Of a stretch of DNA of 64,000 nucleotides, positions 53,242 to 62,437 are shown piece by piece (the first letter of the stretch is position 1; each line of letters begins with the position of its first letter). Below the pieces are notes generated by a model. That model was given only the letters and a program-made list of their open reading frames with translations, made no database searches and was not told the DNA's origin. The position numbers and the translations under genes are program-made. The stretch comes from a candidate division FCPU426 bacterium. GTDB taxonomy: Bacteria > Oederibacteriota > Muellerivitia > Muellerivitales > DAHXKG01. The stretch spans positions 199,605-263,604 of the forward strand of contig DAHXKG010000002.1 of assembly GCA_027366525.1 (NCBI GenBank), read 5' to 3'.

Positions 53242-54059
53242 AATGTTGAATTCACATCAGAATTTAAAACATCGTTCATATCATACAATCCACTCTTCTT
53301 TTCTGAAACAAATTTTGCCGCTCGCAAAGCACCATGTCCAAAGGAATCCCTGCTTTGGGCTCGATGGGTTAATTCAATCCGCTCTCCATTCGAGGCTAAT
53401 AAAACAGTATGATCACCTATAATATCGCCTGCGCGAACGGCATGAAGCGCAAGAGTTCCCTTTTCACGAACTACATTTGACCCATTCCGATTGTTAACCA
53501 AAATTTGACTTAAATTTTTATTCCATACCTTTGCAATCAGTTCGCCCAGCCGAATCGCAGAACCAGAAGGTGCATCTTTTTTCAAATTGTGATGCATTTC
53601 AATAATTTCCACATCGTAATTTGTTCCCAACTTTTTTGCCGCTTCTTGAACCAAATTAAATAACACGTTCATGCCAAGACTCATATTTGGAGAAAAAACT
53701 ATTGGAATTTTCAAAGCAGCCTCTTGAATAATGGATTTCTCATGTTCGGAAAATCCGGTCGTACCAATAACCATGGCTGTTTTAAATTCAATTGCAGTAT
53801 TGATATACTGTAACGTTGCCACTGGACTGGTAAAGTCAATTAACACTTTGACCCCTTGCAAAGCCTCACTCGGATTCCCCGTTAAAATACAAGAAACGGG
53901 TATTTCAGGAAAAATTTCATTGAAAGATTTCCCCAAACAAGGATGTGATGGGGATTCCAATGCGGAAACAACTTTAAAATACTTCTCCTTATGAGCCAAG
54001 CCAACAATCGTTTTCCCCATTTTCCCAGTTATGCCGGATATACAAATCGGAATCGTCAT
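53238..54059 (-). CDS. dapB: 4-hydroxy-tetrahydrodipicolinate reductase
   Basis: A 273-residue NAD(P)H enzyme, second step of the diaminopimelate branch. GITGKMGKTIV (residues about 8-18), GTTGFSEHEK, SPNMSLGMNVLF, EIIEMHHNLKKDAPSGSA (catalytic His and Lys) and HRAQSRDSFGHGALRAA are family marks. It overlaps dapA by 4 bp upstream and the FAH gene by 4 bp downstream. Confidence 0.97.
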   Translation of the reverse strand: MTIPICISGITGKMGKTIVGLAHKEKYFKVVSALESPSHPCLGKSFNEIFPEIPVSCILTGNPSEALQGVKVLIDFTSPVATLQYINTAIEFKTAMVIGTTGFSEHEKSIIQEAALKIPIVFSPNMSLGMNVLFNLVQEAAKKLGTNYDVEIIEMHHNLKKDAPSGSAIRLGELIAKVWNKNLSQILVNNRNGSNVVREKGTLALHAVRAGDIIGDHTVLLASNGERIELTHRAQSRDSFGHGALRAAKFVSEKKSGLYDMNDVLNSDVNSTL

Positions 54060-54949
54060 TTGGGAATCTCAAGGGGTAATAATTGAGCCTGATTTAACAA
54101 TTTTTCCATTTTTTTTCGATCCTCCATTTGCGCTTCCACAAGTGGCAATCGCAACTCATTTTGAATTTGCCCACATAAAGATAAAGCTAATTTGATTCCA
54201 ACTGGATTGGCATCCGTGGTCATAATATTTTTTATAAGATCATAGTATTTCAAAAACAAATTTTGAGATTCCACAAATTGATTTTCAAGAAATAAATGAA
54301 CCATAGAAGTCATTTCTTTCGGTAGTAAATTTGAAAAAACTGATATCACTCCAACACCCCCAATTGATAGCACGGGTAATGTTAGCGTATCGTCACCTGA
54401 TAAAACATCAAATTCGGGAGAACACATCTTGCGAATTTTAATCATTTGTTCTAAATTTCCACTTGCTTCTTTTATACCGACAATTCGTGGATGTTTGGAT
54501 AATTCTAAAACTGTTTCAGGCAATAAATTAATGCCTGTACGGGACGGAATATTGTAAAGAATTTGTGGTATTGAAATTTCATCCGCAATTTTTAAAAAAT
54601 GAGCCCGTAATCCTCTCGCACTTGGCTTGTTATAATAAGGACATGTTAATAAAACTGCATCGGCTCCTAAATTTTGAGCCAATCTAGAATAATGCAATGC
54701 TTCAACGGTAGAATTAGATCCTGTTCCCGCAATAATTGGAATTCGCTTTGCAACTACTTTAACTGTAAATTCAATAATATCTCGATGTTCTTGTTCTGTT
54801 AATGTAGGCGCTTCCCCCGTTGTACCACAGGGAACTAATCCATCAATGCCGTTTGCAATTTGTCGTTCAATGAGTGCTTCCAAAGCCTCATAATCAATTT
54901 TATAATTATGAAAGGGAGTAATTAAAGCGGTAAAAACGCCACGAAACAT
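54056..54949 (-). CDS. dapA: 4-hydroxy-tetrahydrodipicolinate synthase
   Basis: A 297-residue aldolase that condenses pyruvate with aspartate semialdehyde. LVPCGTTGEAPTLTEQEH (residues about 38-55), the catalytic Tyr in QILYNIPSRTG and the Schiff-base Lys in VGIKEASGN are present. It sits between lysA and dapB, giving a lysine cassette lysA-dapA-dapB. A GGAGG ribosome-binding sequence lies before the ATG. Other lysine-pathway genes such as dapF and dapL/dapD are absent from the window. Confidence 0.97.
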   Translation of the reverse strand: MFRGVFTALITPFHNYKIDYEALEALIERQIANGIDGLVPCGTTGEAPTLTEQEHRDIIEFTVKVVAKRIPIIAGTGSNSTVEALHYSRLAQNLGADAVLLTCPYYNKPSARGLRAHFLKIADEISIPQILYNIPSRTGINLLPETVLELSKHPRIVGIKEASGNLEQMIKIRKMCSPEFDVLSGDDTLTLPVLSIGGVGVISVFSNLLPKEMTSMVHLFLENQFVESQNLFLKYYDLIKNIMTTDANPVGIKLALSLCGQIQNELRLPLVEAQMEDRKKMEKLLNQAQLLPLEIPK

Positions 54950-55011
54950 ACGATTGCCTCCACATTATTTTTAATAAGTTAAGTTACTTTAACATAAAAA
55001 TGAGCATGAAC

Positions 55012-56262
55012 CTATTTTTTAATCCATTGAATTTCATTCTGAATTAAATCATTCCACGTTTGACGCTTGCGAACAATTTTCCACATTTTTTTTCTGACGG
55101 CTACCTCGCAAGCATATGGGCGAACATTATAATTGCTTGCCATTGAACTTCCATAGGCTCCCGCTGAAAAAACGACTAATAAATCTCCTGATTTCAACAC
55201 TGGCATTGCTCTATTTTGAGCTAAAAAATCAGCTGATTCACAGATAGGACCAACAATATCAACGCGTTGTTGGGATTTTTGTGATTTATCCAAGGCAGTA
55301 ATCTGGTGGTAAGCACCATACAAAGCCGGTCGAATTAGATCCGTCATCCCGGCATCCACAATATAAAAAATTTTATTTAGCTTTTTCTTAACATATGAGA
55401 TACGAGTTAATAATACACCGGCATTCCCCACAATATAGCGACCTGGCTCAACAATAATATCAACATTTTGATCTTTCAGTAATTGAACAATTGGATTTGC
55501 ATAGGAACTAATTTTGGGAACTTGCTCTTTATATTGAATTCCATAGCCTCCACCTAAATTAACTGTTTGAATTGGGAACGCTTCTCCGCGCAATTGTGAA
55601 ACTAACTTGGATAAAATTTGTGCCGCACGAGTAAGTGATCGAGTTTGAGTCATCTGACTTCCAATATGAGCATGAACTCCGTTCCATTTCAAGTGTTTCG
55701 AATTACGCACCACCTTAATAATTTCATTTAAGTTATTTAAATCAATTCCAAATTTATTTTCTCTTTTGCCCGTAGAAATATAATGATGCGTATGAGCGTC
55801 GACATCTGGATTAAATCGAATGGCAATCGATACATATTGTTTGAACTGTTGAGCCATTTTATCAAGCAATAAAATTTCTTCAATGGATTCAACATTAAAA
55901 ATTCGAATTTTCATCTGAATCGCATATTTAATTTCTTCTGCAAGTTTTCCAACGCCTGAAAAAATTATTTTTTTAGGGGGGATGCCCGCCTTAATTGCCT
56001 TGAAAATTTCTCCGCCCGATACCACATCTGCTCCAGCTCCTAGTTTAGCCAACGTTTGAACAATCGTTAAATTGGAATTCGCCTTCATGGCATAAGCAAT
56101 CAAATGGGGTATGGATTGATAGGCTTGATCAATTTCAAAATAATTTTTTTCAATAGTAGATAAACTATACACATATGTTGGTGTTCCAACTTTTTGAGCA
56201 ATTTTTTTTAAAGATGTTTGCTCAACAATCCATTCATTTTTTTTAAATTGAAGTTGCTCCAT
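55012..56262 (-). CDS. lysA: Diaminopimelate decarboxylase
   Basis: A 416-residue PLP enzyme of the alanine-racemase fold that makes lysine. The PLP lysine is in AYAMKANSN (residues about 57-65). AGADVVSGGEIFKA, HAHIGSQ, VNLGGGYGI, EPGRYIVGNAG and GPICESADFLA (active-site Cys) follow. The gene overlaps the argH 3' end by 20 bp and precedes dapA by 62 bp. It fits the lysine branch; meso-diaminopimelate also serves peptidoglycan. Confidence 0.97.
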   Translation of the reverse strand: MEQLQFKKNEWIVEQTSLKKIAQKVGTPTYVYSLSTIEKNYFEIDQAYQSIPHLIAYAMKANSNLTIVQTLAKLGAGADVVSGGEIFKAIKAGIPPKKIIFSGVGKLAEEIKYAIQMKIRIFNVESIEEILLLDKMAQQFKQYVSIAIRFNPDVDAHTHHYISTGKRENKFGIDLNNLNEIIKVVRNSKHLKWNGVHAHIGSQMTQTRSLTRAAQILSKLVSQLRGEAFPIQTVNLGGGYGIQYKEQVPKISSYANPIVQLLKDQNVDIIVEPGRYIVGNAGVLLTRISYVKKKLNKIFYIVDAGMTDLIRPALYGAYHQITALDKSQKSQQRVDIVGPICESADFLAQNRAMPVLKSGDLLVVFSAGAYGSSMASNYNVRPYACEVAVRKKMWKIVRKRQTWNDLIQNEIQWIKK

Positions 56263-57679
56263 ATTTTGTCCCGATTTTAATTTGATTAACCCATTTTCGA
56301 GTCTTTTGAATAAAAAGCGTTAATTGTTGAATTTGTCGATCCACATTTGAGGGTGCTGTCCCCCCAATTGATTTTTTTTGATGAATCGATGTTCTCAAAT
56401 TTAATTTTTTGAATTTTTCAAAAGTAATTGATGTTGTGAATTTTTGAACCTCAGATGCTGAAAGATCCTGAATGCGTTTATCATATATTAAACAATACTG
56501 TATCATTTTTCCAACAATTTCATGTGCTTCGCGGAATGGAACTCGAGACTGTACCAGTAAATCGGCAACATCTGTCGCTAAAATTCCTCTATCGCTCTCA
56601 ACCGCCTCTTGCATCTTCGAACGATTAAATCGAAGTGTTTTGAAAAATCGAATCATCACTTCAAGCGACATGCTCACCGTATCGTATGAATCAAAAATAA
56701 ATTCCTTATCCTCTTGTAAATCTCGATTATATGACAAGGGAAGCCCCTTCATTACGGTAAGCAGCCCCAGCAAATTTCCATAAACTCTTCCAGACTTTCC
56801 GCGAACTAACTCTGGAACGTCAGGGTTCTTCTTTTGAGGCATTAAGCTGGAGCCGGTTGCAAAAGCATCATCCAATTGGATAAAATTAAATTCCGTTGAA
56901 TTCCAAAGTATCAGATCCTCGGACATTCTTGAAAGATGCATTTGAACTAACGAAAGACTCGATAAAAATTCAATAAAAACATCTCGATCAGAAACAGCAT
57001 CCAAGCTATTTTCAATAATTGAGCTAAATCCTAACCGTACTGCTTCTCGCGCTCGGTCCAGGGGAAAATTGGTACCAGCTAACGCACCCACGCCCAGCGG
57101 AAGTCTGTCTGCACGTGCATAGAGGTCTTTAAGCCGCTCGACATCCCGACCTAGCATAAATGCGTAACTTGCTAAATAGTGTCCCAAAGTTACGGGCATA
57201 GCCCTTTGCAAATGCGTATATCCGGGCATAATCGTTTCTCTTTCCTTGGATGCCCTATTTGCGAGTTCGGCAATCATTTTTAACAACAAATCCATTATGT
57301 TGTGTATCGCTAATTTTAAAAACAAATAAAAATCCGTAGCGACTTGATCATTTCTAGATCTTCCCGTATGTAATTGTTTTCCAATTTTCCCAATTAGTGA
57401 AACCAACTTTCCTTCAATTGCACTATGAATATCTTCATAACGATTTTTATCTGGAAATTTATTTTCTTGAATCAATTTTTGAATTTTTTTTAAGCCCCGA
57501 ATGATTTTTTTTTCATCTAATCTTGAAATAACCTTTGCCTGGGTCAAGGTTTGAACGTGAGCAATACTTCCTAAAATATCCATCTTCGATAATCGCTGAT
57601 CATAATTTAATGAATGCGTAAATTTTTCGACCCAAGGGTTTGTTGGTTTTTTAAATCTTCCACCCCAAACTTTGTTCAT
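56243..57679 (-). CDS. argH: Argininosuccinate lyase
   Basis: A 478-residue member of the fumarase/aspartase superfamily that splits argininosuccinate into arginine and fumarate. KVWGGRFKKPT (residues 3-13), HTGRSRNDQVATD, GYTHLQRAMPVT and the catalytic-loop signature GSSLMPQKKNPDVPE are present. Its start overlaps the argG stop by 4 bp, so argG and argH are translationally linked. The length is slightly above the usual 460. Confidence 0.97.
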   Translation of the reverse strand: MNKVWGGRFKKPTNPWVEKFTHSLNYDQRLSKMDILGSIAHVQTLTQAKVISRLDEKKIIRGLKKIQKLIQENKFPDKNRYEDIHSAIEGKLVSLIGKIGKQLHTGRSRNDQVATDFYLFLKLAIHNIMDLLLKMIAELANRASKERETIMPGYTHLQRAMPVTLGHYLASYAFMLGRDVERLKDLYARADRLPLGVGALAGTNFPLDRAREAVRLGFSSIIENSLDAVSDRDVFIEFLSSLSLVQMHLSRMSEDLILWNSTEFNFIQLDDAFATGSSLMPQKKNPDVPELVRGKSGRVYGNLLGLLTVMKGLPLSYNRDLQEDKEFIFDSYDTVSMSLEVMIRFFKTLRFNRSKMQEAVESDRGILATDVADLLVQSRVPFREAHEIVGKMIQYCLIYDKRIQDLSASEVQKFTTSITFEKFKKLNLRTSIHQKKSIGGTAPSNVDRQIQQLTLFIQKTRKWVNQIKIGTKYGATSI

Positions 57680-58905
57680 TTAGGTTCCTGACTACGATTT
57701 GGCCGGCGTTTTTTCATTAAGCCGACAACTTTTAGTGGAAGTCCAAATAAGTGGATAAAACCTTCTGCATCCCTTTGATGATAGACTTCATCAACCCCAA
57801 AAGTAGCTAATTCCTTACTATAAAGTGAAAATACTGAACGAATGCCTGTCACCATGATGAAATTCGGAGACAACTGCAATCGAACATCCCCCGTTACCGT
57901 TTCTTGCATTTTTTCCCAAAATGATTCTAAAGCCTCTCGTAAAGGCGAAAACCATTGACCGTTATAAATTAATTCTGCATATCGGTGTGAAAGATTTTGC
58001 GCATAATGCAACAATTCCTTTTCAATCGTTAAACTCTGTAGCGCTCGATGTGCTTCATATAGAAGCGTCGCACCCGGCGTTTCATAAATTCCTCTGCTTT
58101 TCATACCCACTAAACGGTTTTCAACCATATCGACCCGCCCAATTCCATACATCGATGCCCAATGGTTTAATTGCTCTACAAGTGGAACACCTTTTAATAT
58201 TTTTCCATTGATTTTTTTAGGAATTCCTTTTTCAAAACTCAATATCATCGTCAACGGTGTTTTCTTAGCCTGTTTATACGATTTAGTGATTTGAAAGACA
58301 TGATCCTGAGGTGCATTCCAAGGATCTTCCAAGTCTCCCCCTTCATGACTTAAATGCCATAGATTTTTATCCATGGAAAATGGTTGTTTTTTATTTACAG
58401 GGATTTCAATATTTCGAGCTTTTGCATAGTCAATGGCTTCCTCACGAGAACGAATGGTCCATTCACGCCAAGGTGCAATTATTTTCAATTCAGGGGCAAG
58501 CGCCATGGCTGTCAATTCAAATCGTACCTGATCATTGCCCTTTCCAGTGGCTCCATGCGCAATCGCTTGGGCTTTTTCTCGAATTGCACAATTCACTAAA
58601 CCTTTTGCAATAACTGGGCGCGCTAACGAAGTTCCCAAAAGGTATGCGTTCTCATACCGGGCTTGTGCTCGAAGAGCTTTGAAACAAAATTCTTCAATAA
58701 ACTCTTGCTTCAAATCATCAACAATAGCTTTAGATGCTCCCGTTTTTAATGCTTTAGAATAAACTTTCTGTATTTCATCGCCCTGCCCGACATCTGCAAT
58801 ATAAGCAATCACTTGACATTGATATTTTTCCTTGAGCCAAGGAATAATAATCGAAGTATCTAGTCCCCCTGAGTAGGCCAAGACAATTTTTTGAATTGAT
58901 GACAT
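57676..58905 (-). CDS. argG: Argininosuccinate synthase
   Basis: A 409-residue ATP-dependent ligase of citrulline and aspartate. VLAYSGGLDTSIIIPWL (residues about 8-24) is the PP-loop, and GATGKGNDQVRFELT, APWREWTIRSREEAI and ENRLVGMKSRGIYETPG complete the fingerprint. The frame extends to an ATG at 58929, but the ATG at 58905 is preceded by AGAGG six bases upstream and matches the family start MSSIQKIVLAYSGG. The argF stop lies 4 bp before this start. Confidence 0.96.
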   Translation of the reverse strand: MSSIQKIVLAYSGGLDTSIIIPWLKEKYQCQVIAYIADVGQGDEIQKVYSKALKTGASKAIVDDLKQEFIEEFCFKALRAQARYENAYLLGTSLARPVIAKGLVNCAIREKAQAIAHGATGKGNDQVRFELTAMALAPELKIIAPWREWTIRSREEAIDYAKARNIEIPVNKKQPFSMDKNLWHLSHEGGDLEDPWNAPQDHVFQITKSYKQAKKTPLTMILSFEKGIPKKINGKILKGVPLVEQLNHWASMYGIGRVDMVENRLVGMKSRGIYETPGATLLYEAHRALQSLTIEKELLHYAQNLSHRYAELIYNGQWFSPLREALESFWEKMQETVTGDVRLQLSPNFIMVTGIRSVFSLYSKELATFGVDEVYHQRDAEGFIHLFGLPLKVVGLMKKRRPNRSQEPK

Positions 58906-58909
58906 GTAT

Positions 58910-59872
58910 TTACCTCTTAAGTTTATCATTGTTTAAAAGATTAATTAAAAGCGCCTTTTGTACATGCAAACGATTTTCTGCCTGTTCCCATACCAATGAA
59001 CGATCCGACGCCATCACTTCGGCAGTTACCTCTTCGCCTCGATGTGCCGGCAAACAATGCATAAAAACAGCATTCGGAGTTTCTTTTAATAATTTTTGAT
59101 TGATCTGAAATGATTTAAATTCCTTAAGTCGTTTGCTGCGTTCCTGCTCTTGCCCCATACTAGTCCAGACATCCGTATAAACCACATCTGCACCGGCAAG
59201 TGCCCCCTTTATTCCGTGAGTCATTTGAATCAAAGACTTATTTTTAGAAGCTATGACCTGTGCCTCTTGAAAAATTTCTGTATTAGGTTTGTATTTTTTA
59301 GGGCAAATTACTTTGAAATTTATTGACATCATTGAAGCTGCAATTAGCCAACTATGTACCATATTATTTCCATCACCCACATAAACTACCTGTAGACCTT
59401 TTAATTTATGAAAACGCTCCCTTAACGTAAACAAATCTGCTAATAGTTGACAAGGATGATACATGTCTGTTAACCCATTAATAACCGGTATTGAAGCATA
59501 TTGAGCAAATTCTTCCACCATTTTTTGAGAAAAAGTTCGAATTACTATTCCATGAATCATTCTTGAAAAAACTCGAGCAGAATCTTCAATCGTTTCTCCC
59601 CGACCTAACTGTAAATCATTCCGATTTAAGAATAACGATTGCCCTCCTAACTGAAACATACCCACTTCAAAGGAAAGTCGAGTTCGAGTTGAACTTTTAT
59701 CAAAAATCAATGCCAAAGTTTTTCCACGCAATGCATCACTATATTTCGATGGAAATTTTTTCAGATGTGTTGCTACGTCTAAAAGTTCTATTATTTCAGT
59801 GGAAGTAAATTCTTTCAATGTTAATAGATGCCGCGGCGAACAGATCTTTAATTTGACGTTTTGAATACTCAT
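58910..59872 (-). CDS. argF: Ornithine carbamoyltransferase
   Basis: A 320-residue enzyme making citrulline from ornithine and carbamoyl phosphate. The carbamoyl phosphate loop is DKSSTRTRLSFE (residues about 58-69). MYHPCQLLADL, VYVGDGNNMVHSWL, VYTDVWTSMGQE and MHCLPAHRGEEV (ornithine loop) are family motifs. Its start overlaps the argD stop by 4 bp. Confidence 0.97.
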   Translation of the reverse strand: MSIQNVKLKICSPRHLLTLKEFTSTEIIELLDVATHLKKFPSKYSDALRGKTLALIFDKSSTRTRLSFEVGMFQLGGQSLFLNRNDLQLGRGETIEDSARVFSRMIHGIVIRTFSQKMVEEFAQYASIPVINGLTDMYHPCQLLADLFTLRERFHKLKGLQVVYVGDGNNMVHSWLIAASMMSINFKVICPKKYKPNTEIFQEAQVIASKNKSLIQMTHGIKGALAGADVVYTDVWTSMGQEQERSKRLKEFKSFQINQKLLKETPNAVFMHCLPAHRGEEVTAEVMASDRSLVWEQAENRLHVQKALLINLLNNDKLKR

Positions 59873-61056
59873 TCTGAAATCACCTTCATCAATTTCTCAA
59901 TCGCAAGATCAATCTCGCTTTTAGTTACTATAAGCGGCGGCAATAATCGAATTACATTGTCGCCTGCACTACTTATCAATAGTCCTTTTTGAAGACAGCC
60001 TTGAACTAAATCACGGGCAGAGACCGTGACTTCAATACCCCACATAAGTCCTTGTCCACGGATTTCAACTATTTTTTCAGGAAATTTACTCCGAAGATGC
60101 AATAGCTTTTCCTTTAAATAGTCACCTTGCTGGGTCACATTATCCAAAAATTGAGGTGCAGAGATAATTTCAAGCATTGCTAATGACGCCGCACTAACAA
60201 TGGGATTGCCCCCAAAAGTTGTTGCATGATCACCCGGATGAAAAGCCTCTGCCACTTGGTCCGTCACTAAAAGGGCCCCCATTGGAAGTCCTCCTCCCAG
60301 CGCTTTTGCTGAGGTTAATATATCTGGAGTAATTTTATAATGTTCATAGGCCCACATTTTTCCAGTACGACCTAACCCAGTCTGAATCTCATCCAATATC
60401 AACAAAATATTATTTTCCTGAGTTAATTTCCGTAACTCTTTTAAAAATTTTTCTTCACAAGGGAAAACACCACCTTCACCTTGAATGGGTTCAATAAGAA
60501 CGGCAGCTGTTTTAGGTGTTAAGACAGCCTTGACACTATTTAAATCGTTTAAGTGTGCAAAACGAATTCCAGGCAAAAGGGGTTCAAATCCTTTTTGATA
60601 TTTCGTTTGGCCAGTAACTGAAAGAGCACCTAACGTCCTCCCATGAAAGGATTGATGAAAACTAATAATCTCATATTGCTCTTTTTCTTGACGAGCAAAA
60701 TATTTGCGTGAAATTTTCATTGCGGATTCAATGGCTTCGGCACCTGAATTGCAAAAAAAAACTTTTTTTGCAAATGAAATATCACATAACCGTTTTGCTA
60801 AACGAATATTGGTTTCGGTATAAAAAAAATTGGAAACATGACTTATTTTTTGAGCTTCGGTTATAATCGCTTGAACTATTTGTGGATAAGCCATGCCTAA
60901 TGCATTTACTGCAATTCCGCTTAAAAAATCCAGATATTGAACTTGATTTTGATCTATTACATGTGTTCCCGTACCTTGCTGAAGCACTATGGGAAATCGA
61001 TTGTAAACATGCAATAAATGTTGAAGACCTTCTTGAACCATTTCTTGTTGGTCCAC
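59869..61056 (-). CDS. argD: Acetylornithine aminotransferase
   Basis: A 395-residue fold-type I PLP enzyme. FFCNSGAEAIESAMKISRKY, SFHGRTLGALSVTGQ, EPIQGEGGVFPCEE, LILDEIQTGLGRTG, TSAKALGGGLPMGALL (PLP lysine) and TTFGGNPIVSAASLA are class-III aminotransferase motifs. It converts acetylglutamate semialdehyde to acetylornithine and may also serve the DAP branch. The GTG at 61062 lies inside the AAGGAG sequence, so the GTG at 61056, five bases past it, is the likely start. A possible attenuator hairpin directly precedes the ribosome-binding site. argD heads the arg-lys-dap transcript. Confidence 0.94.
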   Translation of the reverse strand: MDQQEMVQEGLQHLLHVYNRFPIVLQQGTGTHVIDQNQVQYLDFLSGIAVNALGMAYPQIVQAIITEAQKISHVSNFFYTETNIRLAKRLCDISFAKKVFFCNSGAEAIESAMKISRKYFARQEKEQYEIISFHQSFHGRTLGALSVTGQTKYQKGFEPLLPGIRFAHLNDLNSVKAVLTPKTAAVLIEPIQGEGGVFPCEEKFLKELRKLTQENNILLILDEIQTGLGRTGKMWAYEHYKITPDILTSAKALGGGLPMGALLVTDQVAEAFHPGDHATTFGGNPIVSAASLAMLEIISAPQFLDNVTQQGDYLKEKLLHLRSKFPEKIVEIRGQGLMWGIEVTVSARDLVQGCLQKGLLISSAGDNVIRLLPPLIVTKSEIDLAIEKLMKVISE

Positions 61057-61067
61057 ATGCACTCCTT

Positions 61068-61108
61068 AAAAAATAGAAAAAGCCCTTTATCAAAGGATTC
61101 AGGACTTT
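61068..61108 (-). terminator. Hairpin and U-tract immediately upstream of argD (dgt terminator or arg leader attenuator)
   Basis: On the minus strand, TCCTTT and AAAGGG (61097-61092 and 61088-61083) enclose GAT and are followed by TTTTTCTATTTTTT, which runs up to the argD ribosome-binding site AAGGAG (61067-61062). A competing pairing joins AAAGTCCT (61108-61101) to AGGGCTTT (61086-61079). The site is 55 bp after the dgt stop and downstream of a possible promoter, so it could terminate dgt or act as an attenuator in the arg leader. Confidence 0.55.
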
Positions 61109-61139
61109 GACTTTAGACCTATAGTTTATGATGCGTTTC

Positions 61140-61167
61140 ATTATACATATAATTTATGAATTTTAAA
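61140..61167 (-). promoter_or_regulatory. Possible promoter of the arg-lys-dap operon
   Basis: Minus-strand TTTAAA (61162-61167), a 16-bp spacer and perfect TATAAT (61140-61145). Transcription would begin near 61133 and produce a leader of about 75 nt that contains the hairpin before argD. The -35 match is only 4 of 6 and overlaps the dgt stop codon. Confidence 0.38.
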
Positions 61168-62314
61168 CCCGTATTGATGGAATTGTTAACTTCTCATACT
61201 CTTCGATCGCAAACCGATCTGTCATACCTGCAATATAATCACAAATAATTCTCTTTTTTGAGGATGTTTTTTGTTTTTGAATTTTACTGAATGTATTTTC
61301 TGGAAGCACCTCTGGACGGGAATCATAAATTTTAAACAGTTCTTGAATAACCTTAATGGATTTTGTTTCGATACGAACCACTCGATGATGTTTATACATT
61401 TTTTGGGACAAAAATTTTTTTAAATCATGATGCTGTTGTTTTGCTTTACTAGAAAATGTTACTAATTCTTCATGAAAGTTTCTAACATTATCAACCGTTT
61501 TAATTTTAAATCGCACTATTCGATCCAACGTAATCGTTACTAAATCTGTAACTAAATAATCGATTATTTTTCTAACAATAATATGTTTAACTTTGCTTGA
61601 CTCCAAGTGGTTATATTTTTTATTAATTTCGTCCAGAAAACACTGACAAAGTTTAACTTCTTTTAAATCTTCCAGGGTTAATAAACCCGAAGTTATCCCA
61701 TCATCAATATCATGCGCCGTATACGCAATTTCATCTGCCAAATCTACCAGTTGAGCTTCAAGTGTATATTGAGTTCCAACATTTTTCAGTGATCGGTCAT
61801 ATCGCGTACGATGCTTATCAATACCTTCCAATACTTCATACGTTAAATTCAATCCACGAAAGTCGGGATATGGATCTTCTAATTCAGTAACTAACCGATA
61901 GCTTTGAGCATTGTGTTCAAATCCTCCATCCTTTTTCATTAAGTCATTCAAAACTTTTTCTCCACAATGCCCAAATGGGGTGTGCCCCAGATCATGCGCC
62001 AATGCAATCGATTCAGATAAGTCTTGATTTAATTTTAATACTCGAGCAATGGTTTGCGCTATTTTCGCAACTTCTAGCGTGTGCGTGATTCGAGTTCGAT
62101 AATAATCGCCTTCATGATTTACAAATACTTGAGTTTTGTATTGAAGTCGCCTAAAAGCCGTTGAATGTATAATACGATCTCTATCTCTTTGATACGCCAT
62201 TCGATATTCATGTTCGGGTTCTGAATAAAAGCGTCCTTTAGACTCTTGCGAACGCTGAGCATATGATGCTAAAACCTGATCTTCCAACAAATGCAAGTTT
62301 TCCAAATAACTCAT
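61163..62314 (-). CDS. dgt: Deoxyguanosinetriphosphate triphosphohydrolase-like protein
   Basis: A 383-residue HD-domain dNTP triphosphohydrolase that releases triphosphate from dNTPs, often dGTP. YQRDRDRIIHSTAFRRLQYK (residues about 41-60), RITHTLEVAKIAQ, ALAHDLGHTPFGHCGEKVL and LVDLADEIAYTAHDIDD hold the metal-binding His/Asp residues. The frame begins at a TTG (62326), but the ATG at 62314, with GGA eight bases upstream, is the better start. The protein matches the shorter (about 380 aa) class, not the E. coli-sized one. No operon partner upstream. Confidence 0.93.
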   Translation of the reverse strand: MSYLENLHLLEDQVLASYAQRSQESKGRFYSEPEHEYRMAYQRDRDRIIHSTAFRRLQYKTQVFVNHEGDYYRTRITHTLEVAKIAQTIARVLKLNQDLSESIALAHDLGHTPFGHCGEKVLNDLMKKDGGFEHNAQSYRLVTELEDPYPDFRGLNLTYEVLEGIDKHRTRYDRSLKNVGTQYTLEAQLVDLADEIAYTAHDIDDGITSGLLTLEDLKEVKLCQCFLDEINKKYNHLESSKVKHIIVRKIIDYLVTDLVTITLDRIVRFKIKTVDNVRNFHEELVTFSSKAKQQHHDLKKFLSQKMYKHHRVVRIETKSIKVIQELFKIYDSRPEVLPENTFSKIQKQKTSSKKRIICDYIAGMTDRFAIEEYEKLTIPSIRV

Positions 62315-62374
62315 AAATTTTTCCAAATTTTAGTTTTAAAATCAATACCGGCTTGCCCAGGGAATGTTTTTATC

Positions 62375-62404
62375 ATTATTTCCCACATTTTTAATCTGTA
62401 TCAA
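62375..62404 (-). promoter_or_regulatory. Possible promoter of dgt
   Basis: Minus-strand TTGATA (62399-62404), an 18-bp spacer and AATAAT (62375-62380); each hexamer matches five of six consensus bases. It lies in the gap between the aldo/keto reductase gene and dgt, about 60 bp before the dgt ATG. Confidence 0.42.
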
Positions 62405-62437
62405 TTTTAATTTAATCTTTTAAAAACGCATACTAAA

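Noticed and set aside
61056-61062. argD start at GTG 61062
   Set aside because: That GTG lies within the AAGGAG ribosome-binding sequence, so the next in-frame GTG at 61056 is preferred.
60782-61141. A 119-codon minus-strand gene overlapping argD
   Set aside because: Most of it is an out-of-frame reading of argD; only the first codons lie in the leader.
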